From contig NZ_JAKKSL010000004.1 of assembly GCF_022669015.1 (NCBI RefSeq), forward strand, positions 248,001 through 312,000: DNA of 64,000 bases, in the 5' to 3' direction. Both the position numbers and the translations under genes were made by a program. The notes beneath the pieces were generated by a model. The model saw nothing but the letters and a program-made list of their open reading frames with translations, searched no databases and had not been told where the DNA came from. Shown one piece after another: positions 1 through 9,067 of this stretch (positions are counted from its first letter, which is position 1; each line of letters opens with the position of its first letter). This stretch comes from Colwellia maritima. Lineage in GTDB: Bacteria; Pseudomonadota; Gammaproteobacteria; Enterobacterales; Alteromonadaceae.

Positions 1-1099
1 ACTGTATTTTATCTGTTGCGGGTAAGTCTATATTGGTTTGTTGACTTTGCATTTGGCTAATTTCTTCATCACTAAACCGATAAGTTTTGGTATTCGCTAA
101 ACTCCAAAAAGCATCACCATAACTTGGGTTTAATTGATATGCTTTTTGGTAAGAAGTAATTGCTTTAGTGATGTCACCTTTAGCTTTTAACGCATGGCCA
201 AGTTGCAGTTGAACGTGTGCGAGTTGGATATTTTTTTCCATGCTTAATGGTGCCATGTCATTTTCCGCTTGCGCTATCGTTTGTTCATATAACGCAATGG
301 CTTGCTCTGTTTTACCTAAGCCAGTTAATGTGTTCGCTTTAGCTATGTTAAAGCTGAGGTTATTAGGTTGCTTTAGTAATAACATGTCAACTTGTTGCTC
401 TGCCGCTTTATATTTACCTAATTGAATAAGTAAATTAAGGTATTGAGAGCGGGCATAAATATGTGTTGGCGCTAATTCTAACGCACTGGCAAGTAGAAAC
501 TCGGCGTCATCGTATATTTTTAGTTCCATGCCTATTTCAGCAAGTAAACACATTCCCTCAACGTGGTGCTTGTTATTTTGTAAAAAATGTCGACAAATTT
601 GTTCTGCTTTTAAGAGTTTCCCCTCATGCATGTATTCTGTTACTGCAAGTAGAGCAGGTGGGAATTTTTTTAGTTTTTCTAATTGGTTGGCTGTTTTTTG
701 CACTTTTTCTTGCTGCCCTGAGCTTCTATAAAGCTCGATTAGCTCTTGCCAACTGGCTACTAAGCTCGGGTTTAGCTGTACTGCTTTTTCAAAGGCACTT
801 TTGGCTTGTTCAGGTAGATTTAAAGCGAGAAAATTGTAGCCTTGTTCTTGACGAGCTCTACTGTGTTTTTTGTCAAGTTTATGTAAATTGTTAATACTAT
901 CTAGCGCGTTATCATATTTTTTAGTGTAGCGTTGGGCGACAGCAATTAAATACCACAATTGAATTTTGTGTTGTGTATCCATTGTGTTTTGTCGCAATAT
1001 CTGACCTTGTGCTATAGCGTCGTCAAATTTAGCTCTTTGGATTAATTGTTGAATAGCTTTTAATTGAGTTTCAATTGTAGAAGTAGTGGTTTGGTTCAA
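1..1099 (-). CDS. TPR protein, probable N-terminal part of a TPR-sulfotransferase (partial)
   Basis: The minus strand is open from a TTG at 1099-1097 to the window edge, giving 366 codons with no stop. The TTG is preceded by a GGAG ribosome site eight bases upstream; no ATG lies nearby. The translation is a series of degenerate TPR helices, for example AFEKAVQLNPSLVASWQELI around residue 100. It ends with LNPSYGDAFWSLANTKTYRF and SDEEI, a sequence I recognise from marine TPR proteins that carry a C-terminal sulfotransferase domain. That catalytic domain would lie beyond the left edge, so the enzymatic call is an inference from family knowledge. The neighbouring TonB receptor lies upstream on the same strand, separated by a terminator, so this gene probably has its own promoter in 1100-1280. 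Confidence 0.72.
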   Translation of the reverse strand, partial: MNQTTTSTIETQLKAIQQLIQRAKFDDAIAQGQILRQNTMDTQHKIQLWYLIAVAQRYTKKYDNALDSINNLHKLDKKHSRARQEQGYNFLALNLPEQAKSAFEKAVQLNPSLVASWQELIELYRSSGQQEKVQKTANQLEKLKKFPPALLAVTEYMHEGKLLKAEQICRHFLQNNKHHVEGMCLLAEIGMELKIYDDAEFLLASALELAPTHIYARSQYLNLLIQLGKYKAAEQQVDMLLLKQPNNLSFNIAKANTLTGLGKTEQAIALYEQTIAQAENDMAPLSMEKNIQLAHVQLQLGHALKAKGDITKAITSYQKAYQLNPSYGDAFWSLANTKTYRFSDEEISQMQSQQTNIDLPATDKIQ

Positions 1100-1280
1100 C
1101 GATTTTTCTCCAGAAAAATTTGTATTTAATTAGGGTTTATTGATCTTTGCTGCAAGGAATTTACATAGAAAAACTATGCTGCATTCCTAGCGCCGCGATC
1201 AAAAAGCATTTAATTCGAACAAAATTTAAACATGAAAGGTCAACAGACCCTATTATTATTGCTGATACTCTATCAATAAA

Positions 1281-1308
1281 AAGCCGTTTGATACATATCA
1301 AACGGCTT
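1281..1308 (-). terminator. Rho-independent terminator of the TonB receptor gene
   Basis: A 13-bp perfect inverted repeat (AAGCCGTTTGATA at 1281-1293 and its complement at 1296-1308) is followed on the minus strand by a run of five Ts (1281-1277). It sits about 65 bp after the receptor's stop codon at 1372 and ahead of the TPR gene, so it separates the two transcripts. Confidence 0.85.
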
Positions 1309-1371
1309 CAATATAAATACGAATATAGTCATGATATTTATATTTATCGGCGATTAATCAAAAACAACTAT

Positions 1372-4023
1372 TTAATAAAAGTCGTATGAAAATCTAAAGC
1401 CGATAGTACGTGGTCTATTGGTTACAACCTTTGGTGTAAATTGTTGTGAATCAATATATAATACAGCGCTCTTATCAGTTAAATTATCTATGAAAACTTC
1501 AGCTTTCCATGAGTCATTAGTTACCCCAAAGCTGAGATTAGCTAAGATGTAGCTGTCTTGCACATAACGACCACCGACAAAGGTTTCACCGTTACTGTCT
1601 TTGTAATTAACACCTGAATAAACGTCCGCTTCTTTTTCAATACTTAAGCCTGTTCCCGTTCCATAAACTAAGTTAGTAGTATCTTCAAGTACGTATGCAT
1701 CCATTGTCATACTGGCTAATCTATCACCAGTGTAGCTGACCGAGCCATTAATATACCCTGTTAAATCTTTTCCAAGTGAATAGAAATACTGGGCTTGTAA
1801 GTTACCAGAGAATTCAGCTGAATAAGGTAATTGACTACCAACAGAAGGGGCTATACCTTTAAGTTCATTGTTAATTGACGTTAATTCAGAATCGATAAAA
1901 CTAAAAGCACCGCTAATAATTAAGTTATCAGTGGCTGCCCAAGTAAAGTCACCATCAATACCTTTTATTTCAGCATCACCCACATTATCAGTAAACACTA
2001 AGAAACTGATATTCGTTGGATCAAATCGTGACGTTTGTAGATCTGAAATTTTTGAATAATATGCGGTAGCATTAAAGCGTAAACTTTGGTCAAAAAGTGT
2101 GGATTTAAAACCAATTTCAATATTGTCTAAACTATCGGTTGTTGAATATACCGGTATACGGAAACCGTCAAATGCACCTTCTTGGTTTTTGGCTAAACCG
2201 CCGCCAACTCGGTTGGTAACCGGCGGTCTAAAACCTTCAGAATATGAGGCAAATAACATAACGTCATCCGATATCTTCCAATCAAGTGACGCTTTAATAA
2301 TAGTATCGTCAACCGTTAACTTACCATCATTATCAAGTAAGTTGGTGTCTAATTGGCCACTGGCTACAGCGGCTTGAATGGCGGCGGCCTCTTGAGCACC
2401 GAAAAATTCAGTTAACGCCGTTTCGCTACCATCGCCAAAGGCTCGTAACCTACCACTCACGTCAACGGTTGAAGTAGAGCCTTTATAAGAGTCTTCTATT
2501 TCATACCAACGAGCGCCAAAACTTGCAGTAATGGTATCAGTGATATCAAATTCAATCTGGCCAAATAAAGCAACTTGATCGATTGTGTGGGTAATATCAT
2601 TAACAAAACTCACTTCTCTTGGAAAAGGTCCACCATTACTGTTGATACCTTCTGTGCCTTTAAGGGTTGTTGATAAATTATCAAATTTTTCAGTATTAGC
2701 GATATTGAATTGACCTACTGTTGATAATTCTTGCGAGTCATAAAACACGCCTGCAGTAACACGCCGCGATTCTCTGATGATGTATTTATGCGAAATTCAT
2801 GGGTGATACGTGAAGTACTAGTTTGTTCTTTATAAAACTTAGTAGGGTCAAGACATTCTTGTTCTGTTTCAGGAATTCCTGCATAGTTACAAACATAATA
2901 AGCGGCAAAAGAGCCACCATTAGTATAGCCGGTGTAATCGATAGTCGAATTGATATCTCTGTCAAGATAACCACCCGTATAAACTAAATCAAGATGCTCA
3001 AGTCGTCCTTCTAATGTCCACGTGGTTAAACCAAAATCATCATTGTTATTTTCTGGTGTAAAACGGTTGGTTGATGTTTCACCCTCAAGGTTCGGATCAT
3101 AAGCGAACACACCTTCAGTATCTAAGGATTGTTGGGTATGTTGAACTAAAAGCTCCCAATCATCGTTAAATAAGTAAGATAAACCAAAACGTGCACCCGG
3201 CATAATCAGCAGTATTGAAATTATCTTCAACTAAGGCATCATTTTTTGGAATGGTAACGGGTACGCTTTCAGGATTGGTGAGTGCACCGCCAGAAATTCG
3301 GCTGATAACTTCAGCGCTACCAATATAACCGCCTTCACCAGGTGTGTTTAGAATATTATCTATCCAACCACCTTGGTGATCATTGTAAGTAGCAACACGT
3401 ACAGCAAGTGAGTCAGTTAATGACATATTAAAATATGCTTCAACTGAGTTACTTAAATCGCCGCCACGAGTGGAACTTGTACTGGTATCAAAACCTGCGG
3501 AAAATCCGTCATGTGTTGGCTTGTTGGTAATTAAGCGTACTGTGCCAGACTGAGAGCTAGCGCCAAATAACGTACCTTGTGGCCCTGGTAATACTTCTAT
3601 TCGTTGAACATCAGTAGCATAAATATCTAAATTACGCCCCTGCATGGAAACCGGTTGTTCATCTAAATAAAAAGCAACAGAAGGTTGTAGTGCTTGAACA
3701 GATGAAACTGAAATATTGGTTTGTGTGGTTGCTGCGCCACGAATATAGATTTCGTTCTGACCCGGGCCTGTGCCTTGAAAAACAACGTTAGGTAGAAATT
3801 CTACATATTGATCAAAATTAGCAACACCAAGTTTTTCTAAGCTGTCACCAGTTAATGCGGTTACTGTAACGGGCACATCTTGAATTGATTCAGTTCGTTT
3901 AGTTGCTGTGACTTCAATAACTTCTACTTTTCCTGTTTCTTGCTTCTTAGCTTCTTCAGCATAGAGAGAGCCTGATGTGGTTATGGCTGCTAGCATAGCA
4001 ATATGCAGCTTAGTGAATTTCAT
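1372..4023 (-). CDS. TonB-dependent outer-membrane receptor (two frame breaks)
   Basis: Encodes a receptor of about 883 residues once two single-base breaks are repaired. The start chosen is ATG 4023, with an AGGGAAA ribosome site and a clear signal peptide (MKFTKLHIAMLAAITTSGSLYA); an upstream in-frame ATG lacks these. The N-terminal plug domain shows VIEVTATKR, DVPVTVTAL, IYIRGAAT and RIEVLPGPQGTLFG, and the protein ends in the aromatic FRFSYDFY expected of an outer-membrane beta-barrel. Breaks: one extra base near 3200 (reading AGARFGLSYLF is restored by removing a G) and one missing base near 2757 (restoring TAGVFYDSQEL). The substrate cannot be told from sequence; family members import siderophores, glycans or other large solutes using TonB energy. 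Pseudogenisation is possible, but see the window-wide indel note. Confidence 0.88.
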
Positions 4024-4203
4024 ATTTATTTCCCTTAGTGTTTTTATCATATTTTAAAATAATATGATTAGAGTTCTAACTATATTTTATTTTTGAGGTA
4101 GTTTAACAAATATTGATGTGTGTTAATAGTTATCTAATATTAAGGTTGTTTAGGGAATACTATAGTTGCTTAGGGTTTATTTGCTATGATGCTAGAGTAT
4201 TGT

Positions 4204-4233
4204 TTGTGTACAACAAAGCTTAGCATATATAAT
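4204..4233 (+). promoter_or_regulatory. Probable sigma70 promoter of the BCCT transporter
   Basis: A perfect TATAAT at 4228-4233 has a TTGTGT -35 candidate at 4204-4209 with an 18-base spacer. It lies about 46 bp before the transporter start. No start-site evidence is available. Confidence 0.45.
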
Positions 4234-4261
4234 ATCAATTCAAATTATATCAATTCAAATT
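4232..4261. repeat. Perfect 15-bp tandem repeat upstream of the BCCT gene
   Basis: ATATCAATTCAAATT occurs twice head to tail (4232-4246, 4247-4261), immediately after the -10 element and before the ribosome site. It could be a duplicated operator half or a simple slippage duplication. Confidence 0.8.
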
Positions 4262-4278
4262 AAATTTTAGGAAGAAAA

Positions 4279-6238
4279 TTGTCTGTGACTGTTGAAAGTA
4301 AATTAAATAAGAAAGTATTTTTTGGTGCTTCGTCAATTATCATAATACTTTTACTTTATACAGCGGTGCTACCTAAGCAAGCGCAAAGTTTATTCTCGCT
4401 TATTCAATCGAATATTATTGAAAATGGCAGTTGGTTTTACGTCCTTAGCGTAGCCTTTATTTTCTTTTTTGTTATTTTTCTCGGACTGTCCCGCTATGGT
4501 GACATTCGTTTAGGCCCTGATCATGCAACACCTGATTACTCGTTGACCTCATGGCTCTCCATGTTATTTGCTGCCGGTATGGGGATTGGGCTCATGTTTT
4601 TTGGTGTCGCAGAGCCTTTAATGCACTTTTTGTCTCCCCCTACAGCTGAAACAGGTACCGTTACTGCGGTTAAAGAAGCAATGAAAATGACTTTTTTCAT
4701 TGGGGCCTTCATGCTTGGGCTATTTACGCCATTGTGGCATTAGTCTTCGGCGTACTTTAGTTATCGGCACAATTTACCTCTGACCTTACGTTCAGCTTTG
4801 TACCCTTTAATTGGAGAGCGTATTTATCAATGGCCAGGACATTTGGTTGATATATTTGCGGTAGTAAGTACCGTGTTTGGTGTCGCTACTTCCCTTGGCC
4901 TAGGCGCTTCTCAAGTAAATGCCGGTTTTGGATATTTATTTGATATTGATGTATCTAGTACAAACCAAATAATTATCATGTGCTTGATTATTGGGCTCGC
5001 TGTTATTTCTGTCGCATCAGGATTAGATAAAGGTATAAAAATACTCTCTGAAACAAACATGGTTCTCGCTGTAATTTTATTAATGCTTATTTTTGTGCTT
5101 GGCCCCACGGTATTTTTATTGCAAGCCTATTTGCAAAATATGGGAGATTACTTAGCAGACATTGTGCATAACACATTTAATTTATTTGCCTACAAGAAAA
5201 CAGATTGGATAGGTGGTTGGACCATATTTTATTGGGGTTGGTGGCTTGCCTGGGCACCTTTTGTTGGCTTGTTTATTGCCAGGATTTCTCGCGGTCGTAC
5301 GATACGGGAATTCATTATAGGAGTAATGTTGATACCGACTTTATTTACTTTATTTTGGATGACAATTTTTGGTAATAGTGCAATTGATTTAGTGTATAAC
5401 CAAGGGGTTGTAGGCTTAGGTGAAATGGTAAGCAAAGACTCCTCAGTAGCGTTATTTGTGTTTCTTGAAAGCTTTCCTTTTACTGCCGTATTATCATTTT
5501 TTAGTGTGCTAATGATCGTCATATTTTTTGTTACCTCGTGTGATTCTGGCGCTATGGTGGTTGATATGCTTTGCTCACATGGTAAGAATGACACCCCACT
5601 TTGGCAACGTATTTATTGGGCTATTGGTATTGGGGTCGTGGCAGGAATACTCTTGTTGGTCGGGGGGCTTAATGCATTACAAACCATGACTATTGCCAGT
5701 GCCTTACCTTTTACTATTGTCTTATTACTTGCCATTGTTGGTTTAATTAAGGCTTTACGAGTTGAAGCGTGTAAACAGGAAAGCCAATTAATAACCGCTA
5801 TCCCACATTCTAGTAGTGAACATGACGATAGTTGGCAAACACGATTAAAAAACGTTGTTGATTTTCCTAATAAAACGAATGTAAATAAATTTATTAGTCA
5901 AACGGTAGTGCCAAACTTTTGATTCAGTAGCAAAAGAACTACAGGCTAATCAGGTAAAGGTGAATATTTCAGATAAAAATGGACTGAGCTTAGTTGTTGA
6001 TCACGGAGAGTCGCAAAAATTTGTATATAGAGTACTTGCGAGAAAATATTCACAACCTGATTTTAATCATGAAAACACAGAAGCTGAAGAAGATGAACAA
6101 AGTTATTACCGGGCAGAAGTTCACTTAGTGGAAGGTGGGCAAGACTATGACATTATGGGGTGGTCAAAAGTGGCAGTGATTAATAATATTATTGATCAAT
6201 ACCATAAACATCTGCACTTTTTACATTTATTACGCTAA
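4279..6238 (+). CDS. betT: BCCT-family choline/betaine transporter, BetT-like (three frame breaks)
   Basis: A sodium- or proton-coupled transporter of quaternary amines in the inner membrane, about 652 residues after repair. The start is TTG 4279 behind AGGAAG. Family marks: GMGIGLMFFGVAEPL, YPLIGERIYQWPGHLVDIFA, FGVATSLGLGASQVNAGF, and the tryptophan-rich TM8 stretch FYWGWWLAWAPFVGLFIARI with SRGRTIREF. The roughly 130-residue cytoplasmic tail (VDHGESQKFVYRV) is typical of BetT-type choline carriers; choline is therefore the likely substrate, but glycine betaine is possible. Breaks: a missing T in the T-run near 4692 and an extra G near 4750 cancel each other (restored reading HWGLHAWAIYAIVALVF), and an extra A lies near 5916 just before DSVAKELQ. 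The 3' end overlaps that of the convergent MarR gene. No betaine-synthesis genes are nearby. Confidence 0.88.
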
Positions 6239-6751
6239 TTTGGGTATATAAATTAGTTTTTTGGAATATTGTCTTTGTTCGTCGGAAATCATGGCGTCCG
6301 GCTCTAATAAAGGGGCTGCATCTAATTCGTTTGCATCCATCATGCCTGCAAGACGCTCCATTGAAGAGAGAAGCTGTGATTGCTCCCATTGAGCTAGATT
6401 AGAAAATTTATCTATAAAGTGCTCTTGCAGTGGCTGTGGCGCGTTAAGTAAAAGCGCCTGACCTTTTTCCGTCAAAAATAATCCTACTTTTCGTTTGTCT
6501 TGGGTATTTCGTATTCTGGAAACAAGGTCTTTATTTTCTAATCTATCTAGAATATTGGTCACCGTTGCAGCACTCAAGTTAACACTTTTTGCTACTTGAC
6601 TAGAATTGACACCAGAGGCTTTGTCTATTTCAAGTAAAATTAACAATTGTGGGCTTGTTAAACCTGATGTTTTACTGAGATGTTTTGAATGTAAATCTAT
6701 CGCTCTAATAACTTTTCGTAGTGCAATTAATAACTCTTGATGTTTTTCCAT
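6230..6751 (-). CDS. MarR-family transcriptional regulator
   Basis: An intact 173-residue protein with the MarR winged helix-turn-helix: LTSPQLLILLEIDKASGV, then SSQVAKSVNLSAATVTNILD as the recognition helix region, and the wing VSRIRNTQDKRKVGLFLTEKG. Such proteins bind as dimers to short inverted repeats and often release DNA on ligand binding. The gene converges on the BCCT transporter (9-bp 3' overlap) and is divergent from the FKBP gene. An inverted repeat (6766-6780) 15 bp before the start codon is a plausible autoregulatory site. The 30-residue C-terminal tail beyond the dimerisation helix is of unknown role. Its ligand and targets cannot be deduced. Confidence 0.9.
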   Translation of the reverse strand: MEKHQELLIALRKVIRAIDLHSKHLSKTSGLTSPQLLILLEIDKASGVNSSQVAKSVNLSAATVTNILDRLENKDLVSRIRNTQDKRKVGLFLTEKGQALLLNAPQPLQEHFIDKFSNLAQWEQSQLLSSMERLAGMMDANELDAAPLLEPDAMISDEQRQYSKKLIYIPKLA

Positions 6752-6765
6752 AATGATATGCTGTT

Positions 6766-6780
6766 ATGTTTGGCTAACAT
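6766..6780. promoter_or_regulatory. Candidate MarR operator
   Basis: ATGTT-TGGCT-AACAT forms an inverted repeat with 5-bp arms just upstream of the marR start. Ten bases of it (ATGTTTGGCT) recur in inverted orientation at 6894-6903, nearer the divergent FKBP gene. The size and location fit MarR autoregulation; this is inference. Confidence 0.4.
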
Positions 6781-6993
6781 TAAGTGTAATCAAAATTAAA
6801 AGCACTGCCTAGCTAAATGTTGTAAGTCGTATGACAAACTTTGTTATCCGCTTTTTCTAGGTTTATATCGCAATAAATATCGTGATACACTCAAGCCAAA
6901 CATTAAGCTAAACCCATGATAAAAATAACACTCTGCACGTGATAGATATTTGTGAGTTTAGTATACACCCCACATTAGAGAGAAATAGTTAAC

Positions 6994-7464
6994 ATGAGAA
7001 CTATCTTAATCATTATAGTGATTGCCTTGGTCGTCTTCTTCTTTATGAGAAATTCAGGAAATAAAAAAGCCGCAATAGAAAATATTGCTGCAGGTAAAAG
7101 CTTTTTAGAAGAAAATAAAAAGATAGAAAATGTTGTTGAAACGGCTTCTGGTTTGCAATATCAAGTTTTGAATCATGGTGACGGCACGGAACACCCAAAC
7201 GCGAGCTCGAAAGTGAAAGTGCATTATCATGGTTCTTTATTAGACGGTACTGTTTTTGATAGCTCGGTCGAACGAGGTGACCCTATTAGTTTTGGTTTAA
7301 ATCAAGTGATATCAGGGTGGACTGAAGGCGTTCAGCTAATGGTTGTTGGGGATAAATTCAAATTCTTCATTCCTTCAACGCTAGGCTACGGAAATAGGGC
7401 AGCAGGAAAAATAAAACCAGGGGCTTTGCTTATTTTTGAAGTTGAATTATTAGAAATTCATTAG
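6994..7464 (+). CDS. FKBP-type peptidyl-prolyl cis-trans isomerase, membrane anchored
   Basis: An intact 156-residue protein. Residues 2-19 (RTILIIIVIALVVFFFMR) form one hydrophobic N-terminal segment, so the enzyme is probably anchored in the inner membrane with the catalytic domain in the periplasm. A short helical linker (AAIENIAAGKSFLEENKKIE), like that of FkpA/Mip-type proteins, leads into a complete FKBP domain: SGLQYQVL, VKVHYHGSLLDGTVFDSS, VISGWTEGVQLM, IPSTLGYG and the closing LIFEVELLEI. It catalyses proline isomerisation during protein folding. It is monocistronic, and the neighbours give no hint of a specific client. Confidence 0.92.
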   Translation: MRTILIIIVIALVVFFFMRNSGNKKAAIENIAAGKSFLEENKKIENVVETASGLQYQVLNHGDGTEHPNASSKVKVHYHGSLLDGTVFDSSVERGDPISFGLNQVISGWTEGVQLMVVGDKFKFFIPSTLGYGNRAAGKIKPGALLIFEVELLEIH

Positions 7465-7770
7465 GTGTCTGTTGATGTTAAAAATGGGGTAGTGCTTGTG
7501 TCGATTGATCAGACAAGTGATGTGCTTTTTTAGAGGAATACCTGGCAAAATTACGGAAGATTCATCAAAAAAATAAGGATGGAGCACTACTATGCGTAGT
7601 GCCTAATATAGTAACTTTATTTTTGAAACTTATAGTACTTGAAACTTATAGTACTTGAAACATATAGTACTGCTGTGCTGAATTTTAGTGTATTGGTTTG
7701 TGGTTCAACTCAATCTATTTATTAGCATAAATAGGTAAGTTATTATTAACCAATATAAGTCACTATAAAT
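7465..7770. other. Intergenic region with hairpin and short tandem repeats
   Basis: No gene was seen here. GTAGTGC occurs at 7489-7495 and 7596-7602, and its complement GCACTAC at 7584-7590, so two mutually exclusive hairpins could form; the compact one has a 7-bp stem and a TATGC loop. A run of six Ts at about 7528-7533 follows an imperfect stem and may end the FKBP transcript. Three 16-bp repeats follow at 7624-7671. Confidence 0.6.
7624..7671. repeat. Three tandem copies of a 16-bp repeat
   Basis: TGAAACTTATAGTACT is repeated at 7624, 7640 and 7656; the third copy differs by one base (CATA for CTTA). Its role is unknown and it lies between two genes. Confidence 0.85.
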
Positions 7771-8082
7771 TTAAGCTCTTTTAAATAGGGTATTAGGTTG
7801 TTCGGTAGGTTGGTTGAGTAAAAATCGATTGTTTGAATCGATATTAATGTCGTGGATAGACATTCTTTGACAATACTTTTTTATCACCTGTACATCTTCA
7901 TTGCTAAATTGTTTTAAATCTTTTTGCATCATGCCATCAATGTACGCATTACTTCCATTTAATTTGATATTAGCGATCGCGCTATACGGTTCTCCATAAT
8001 TCTCTACTCGCAAAGCTCTGACCATTTTTACTTCGAAAATCCAATTATCTATTTGAATATGTTGATTAATAATGTTGTGCAT
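7771..8082 (-). CDS. Hypothetical protein, 103 residues
   Basis: An intact small ORF with an AAGAGAAG ribosome site before ATG 8082. The product has no signal peptide or membrane segment. Its first half reads like a small beta-rich domain (IQIDNWIFEVKMVRALRVEN, AIANIKLNGSNAYIDGMM) and the second half is helical (FSNEDVQVIKKYCQRM). I do not recognise the family. It is well separated from both neighbours, so it is probably expressed alone. The start codon and length are reasonably firm; the function is unknown. Confidence 0.7.
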   Translation of the reverse strand: MHNIINQHIQIDNWIFEVKMVRALRVENYGEPYSAIANIKLNGSNAYIDGMMQKDLKQFSNEDVQVIKKYCQRMSIHDINIDSNNRFLLNQPTEQPNTLFKRA

Positions 8083-8197
8083 GGGCTTCTCTTTACTGTT
8101 ATTAAGACAAGGTCAAGGGTGACTTCTTCTATTCCAATTATCGTCTAGTGTTTTTAAATGTTGTGTAAACAAAATAAAAACAAAGTTGGGTAAAAAA

Positions 8198-8224
8198 CCG
8201 ACTGCAAAGTTGGGAGGCAGCCGG
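8198..8224 (-). terminator. Rho-independent terminator after the EF-hand gene
   Basis: CCGACTGC (8198-8205) pairs with GCAGCCGG (8217-8224) with one G-T wobble. On the minus strand the stem is followed by six Ts (8197-8192). It lies 45 bp beyond the EF-hand stop codon. Confidence 0.7.
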
Positions 8225-8269
8225 CAAAAAAATAGGGGGACCCTTTTTTAAATTTCTATAGGCTTACAA

Positions 8270-8630
8270 CTAAATTTTTCGTTTAGCAACATTAATAGGT
8301 TGCTCTTTAGTTGCCGCTAAATAGTTATTGAATTCTTCTTCATCAATCATTTTATCTTGATTAGCATCAATTTTAACAAATTCATCTTGAAGGAATTGAC
8401 TGTGCTCCACTGATACTTCAGCTTCACTTAACATAGCGTCATTGTCGGTATCAAGTGCTTCTAATAGAGCTTGGGAAAGTCTGTTGTTTGCTAACATCAA
8501 CTGCTTCTGCAGCTTCAAGTTGAGCGTTATCCATTGTTTTGCTTACTTTATCATCAGCATTAACGAAGCTAGAAGCAAAGGCAACAGAAACTACCATTGC
8601 AGAGACTTTAAATAAACTAACATTTTTCAT
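8270..8630 (-). CDS. Exported EF-hand calcium-binding protein (one frame break)
   Basis: About 119 residues once one extra base near 8484 is removed. The ATG at 8630 follows AGGA and opens a signal peptide (MKNVSLFKVSAMVVSVAFAS, SFVNA), so the protein is periplasmic or secreted. Two canonical 12-residue EF-hand loops are present: DTDNDAMLSEAE and DANQDKMIDEEE, with acids at positions 1, 3, 5 and 12. It is likely a Ca2+ sensor or buffer. A sigma54 promoter and two GlrR-type sites lie upstream in the right orientation, so it is probably a target of the divergent GlrKR system (inference). An open frame that begins inside the gene at 8518 lacks the signal peptide and is an artefact of the break. 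Confidence 0.82.
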
Positions 8631-8786
8631 TTGAGATCCTTTATTTGTTACTCTCGTTGAGCGAGAAATAACTTAATAGACTTGGTATTATTAATACATA
8701 ACAAAGTGGATGAATTTGGCTTACGTTAATTTGATATAGATTCAACGTTAGACCATTTAACTTTATCATGTGCCCGATTATGATAT

Positions 8787-8802
8787 AGCATGCATTGTGC
8801 CA
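8787..8802 (-). promoter_or_regulatory. Sigma54 promoter reading toward the EF-hand gene
   Basis: On the minus strand the sequence is TGGCAC-AATGC-ATGCT (8802 down to 8787). GG and GC are exactly ten bases apart, as in the -24/-12 consensus TGGCAC-N5-TTGCA, with one mismatch in the core. Initiation is predicted near 8776, giving a leader of about 145 bases before ATG 8630. Confidence 0.65.
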
Positions 8803-8866
8803 AAGTTTTAACTCATTGTTTTTTATGTGTATTATTTTATTTTTGGACCTATTGGAAGACTATGAC

Positions 8867-8884
8867 TGTCTCCAATTGGCAACA
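8867..8884. promoter_or_regulatory. GlrR-type enhancer site (imperfect)
   Basis: TGTC-TCCAATTGGC-AACA matches the TGTC-N10-GACA motif known for enterobacterial GlrR except for one base. It sits about 65-80 bp upstream of the -24 element, a usual enhancer distance for a sigma54 activator. Confidence 0.55.
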
Positions 8885-8985
8885 GGTAATTAGGTTAGAT
8901 AAATAATTAAGGCGTTAAAATGTAATGTTTTAAAATAAAGCTATATAAATCAAATGGTAATATGGTGGTATTTTGATTGTTGCCT

Positions 8986-9003
8986 TGTCTCTAATTAGAG
9001 ACA
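8986..9003. promoter_or_regulatory. GlrR-type enhancer site (perfect palindrome)
   Basis: TGTCTCTAATTAGAGACA is an 18-bp perfect palindrome and an exact TGTC-N10-GACA. It lies 65 bp before glrK and about 200 bp upstream of the divergent sigma54 promoter, so it could serve either direction. Confidence 0.65.
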
Positions 9004-9067
9004 TCATTGTGTTTACCATAAAAATGCCTTAAAAAGGCGTTGAATTAATTAAAAGGGGTAGCTCGAC

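Noticed and set aside
463..894. Plus-strand ORF of 143 codons in the first kilobase
   Set aside because: It is antisense to the continuous TPR reading frame on the minus strand and its product has no recognisable features.
9023..9041. TGCCTT/AAGGCG hairpin before glrK as a terminator
   Set aside because: No T-run follows on the plus strand and no minus-strand gene lies upstream of it.
8884..9067. A forward sigma54 promoter for glrK or a glmY-like sRNA
   Set aside because: The best GG/GC pair (TGG...TTGCC near 8965-8984) has a 13-base gap, not ten; no other candidate was found.
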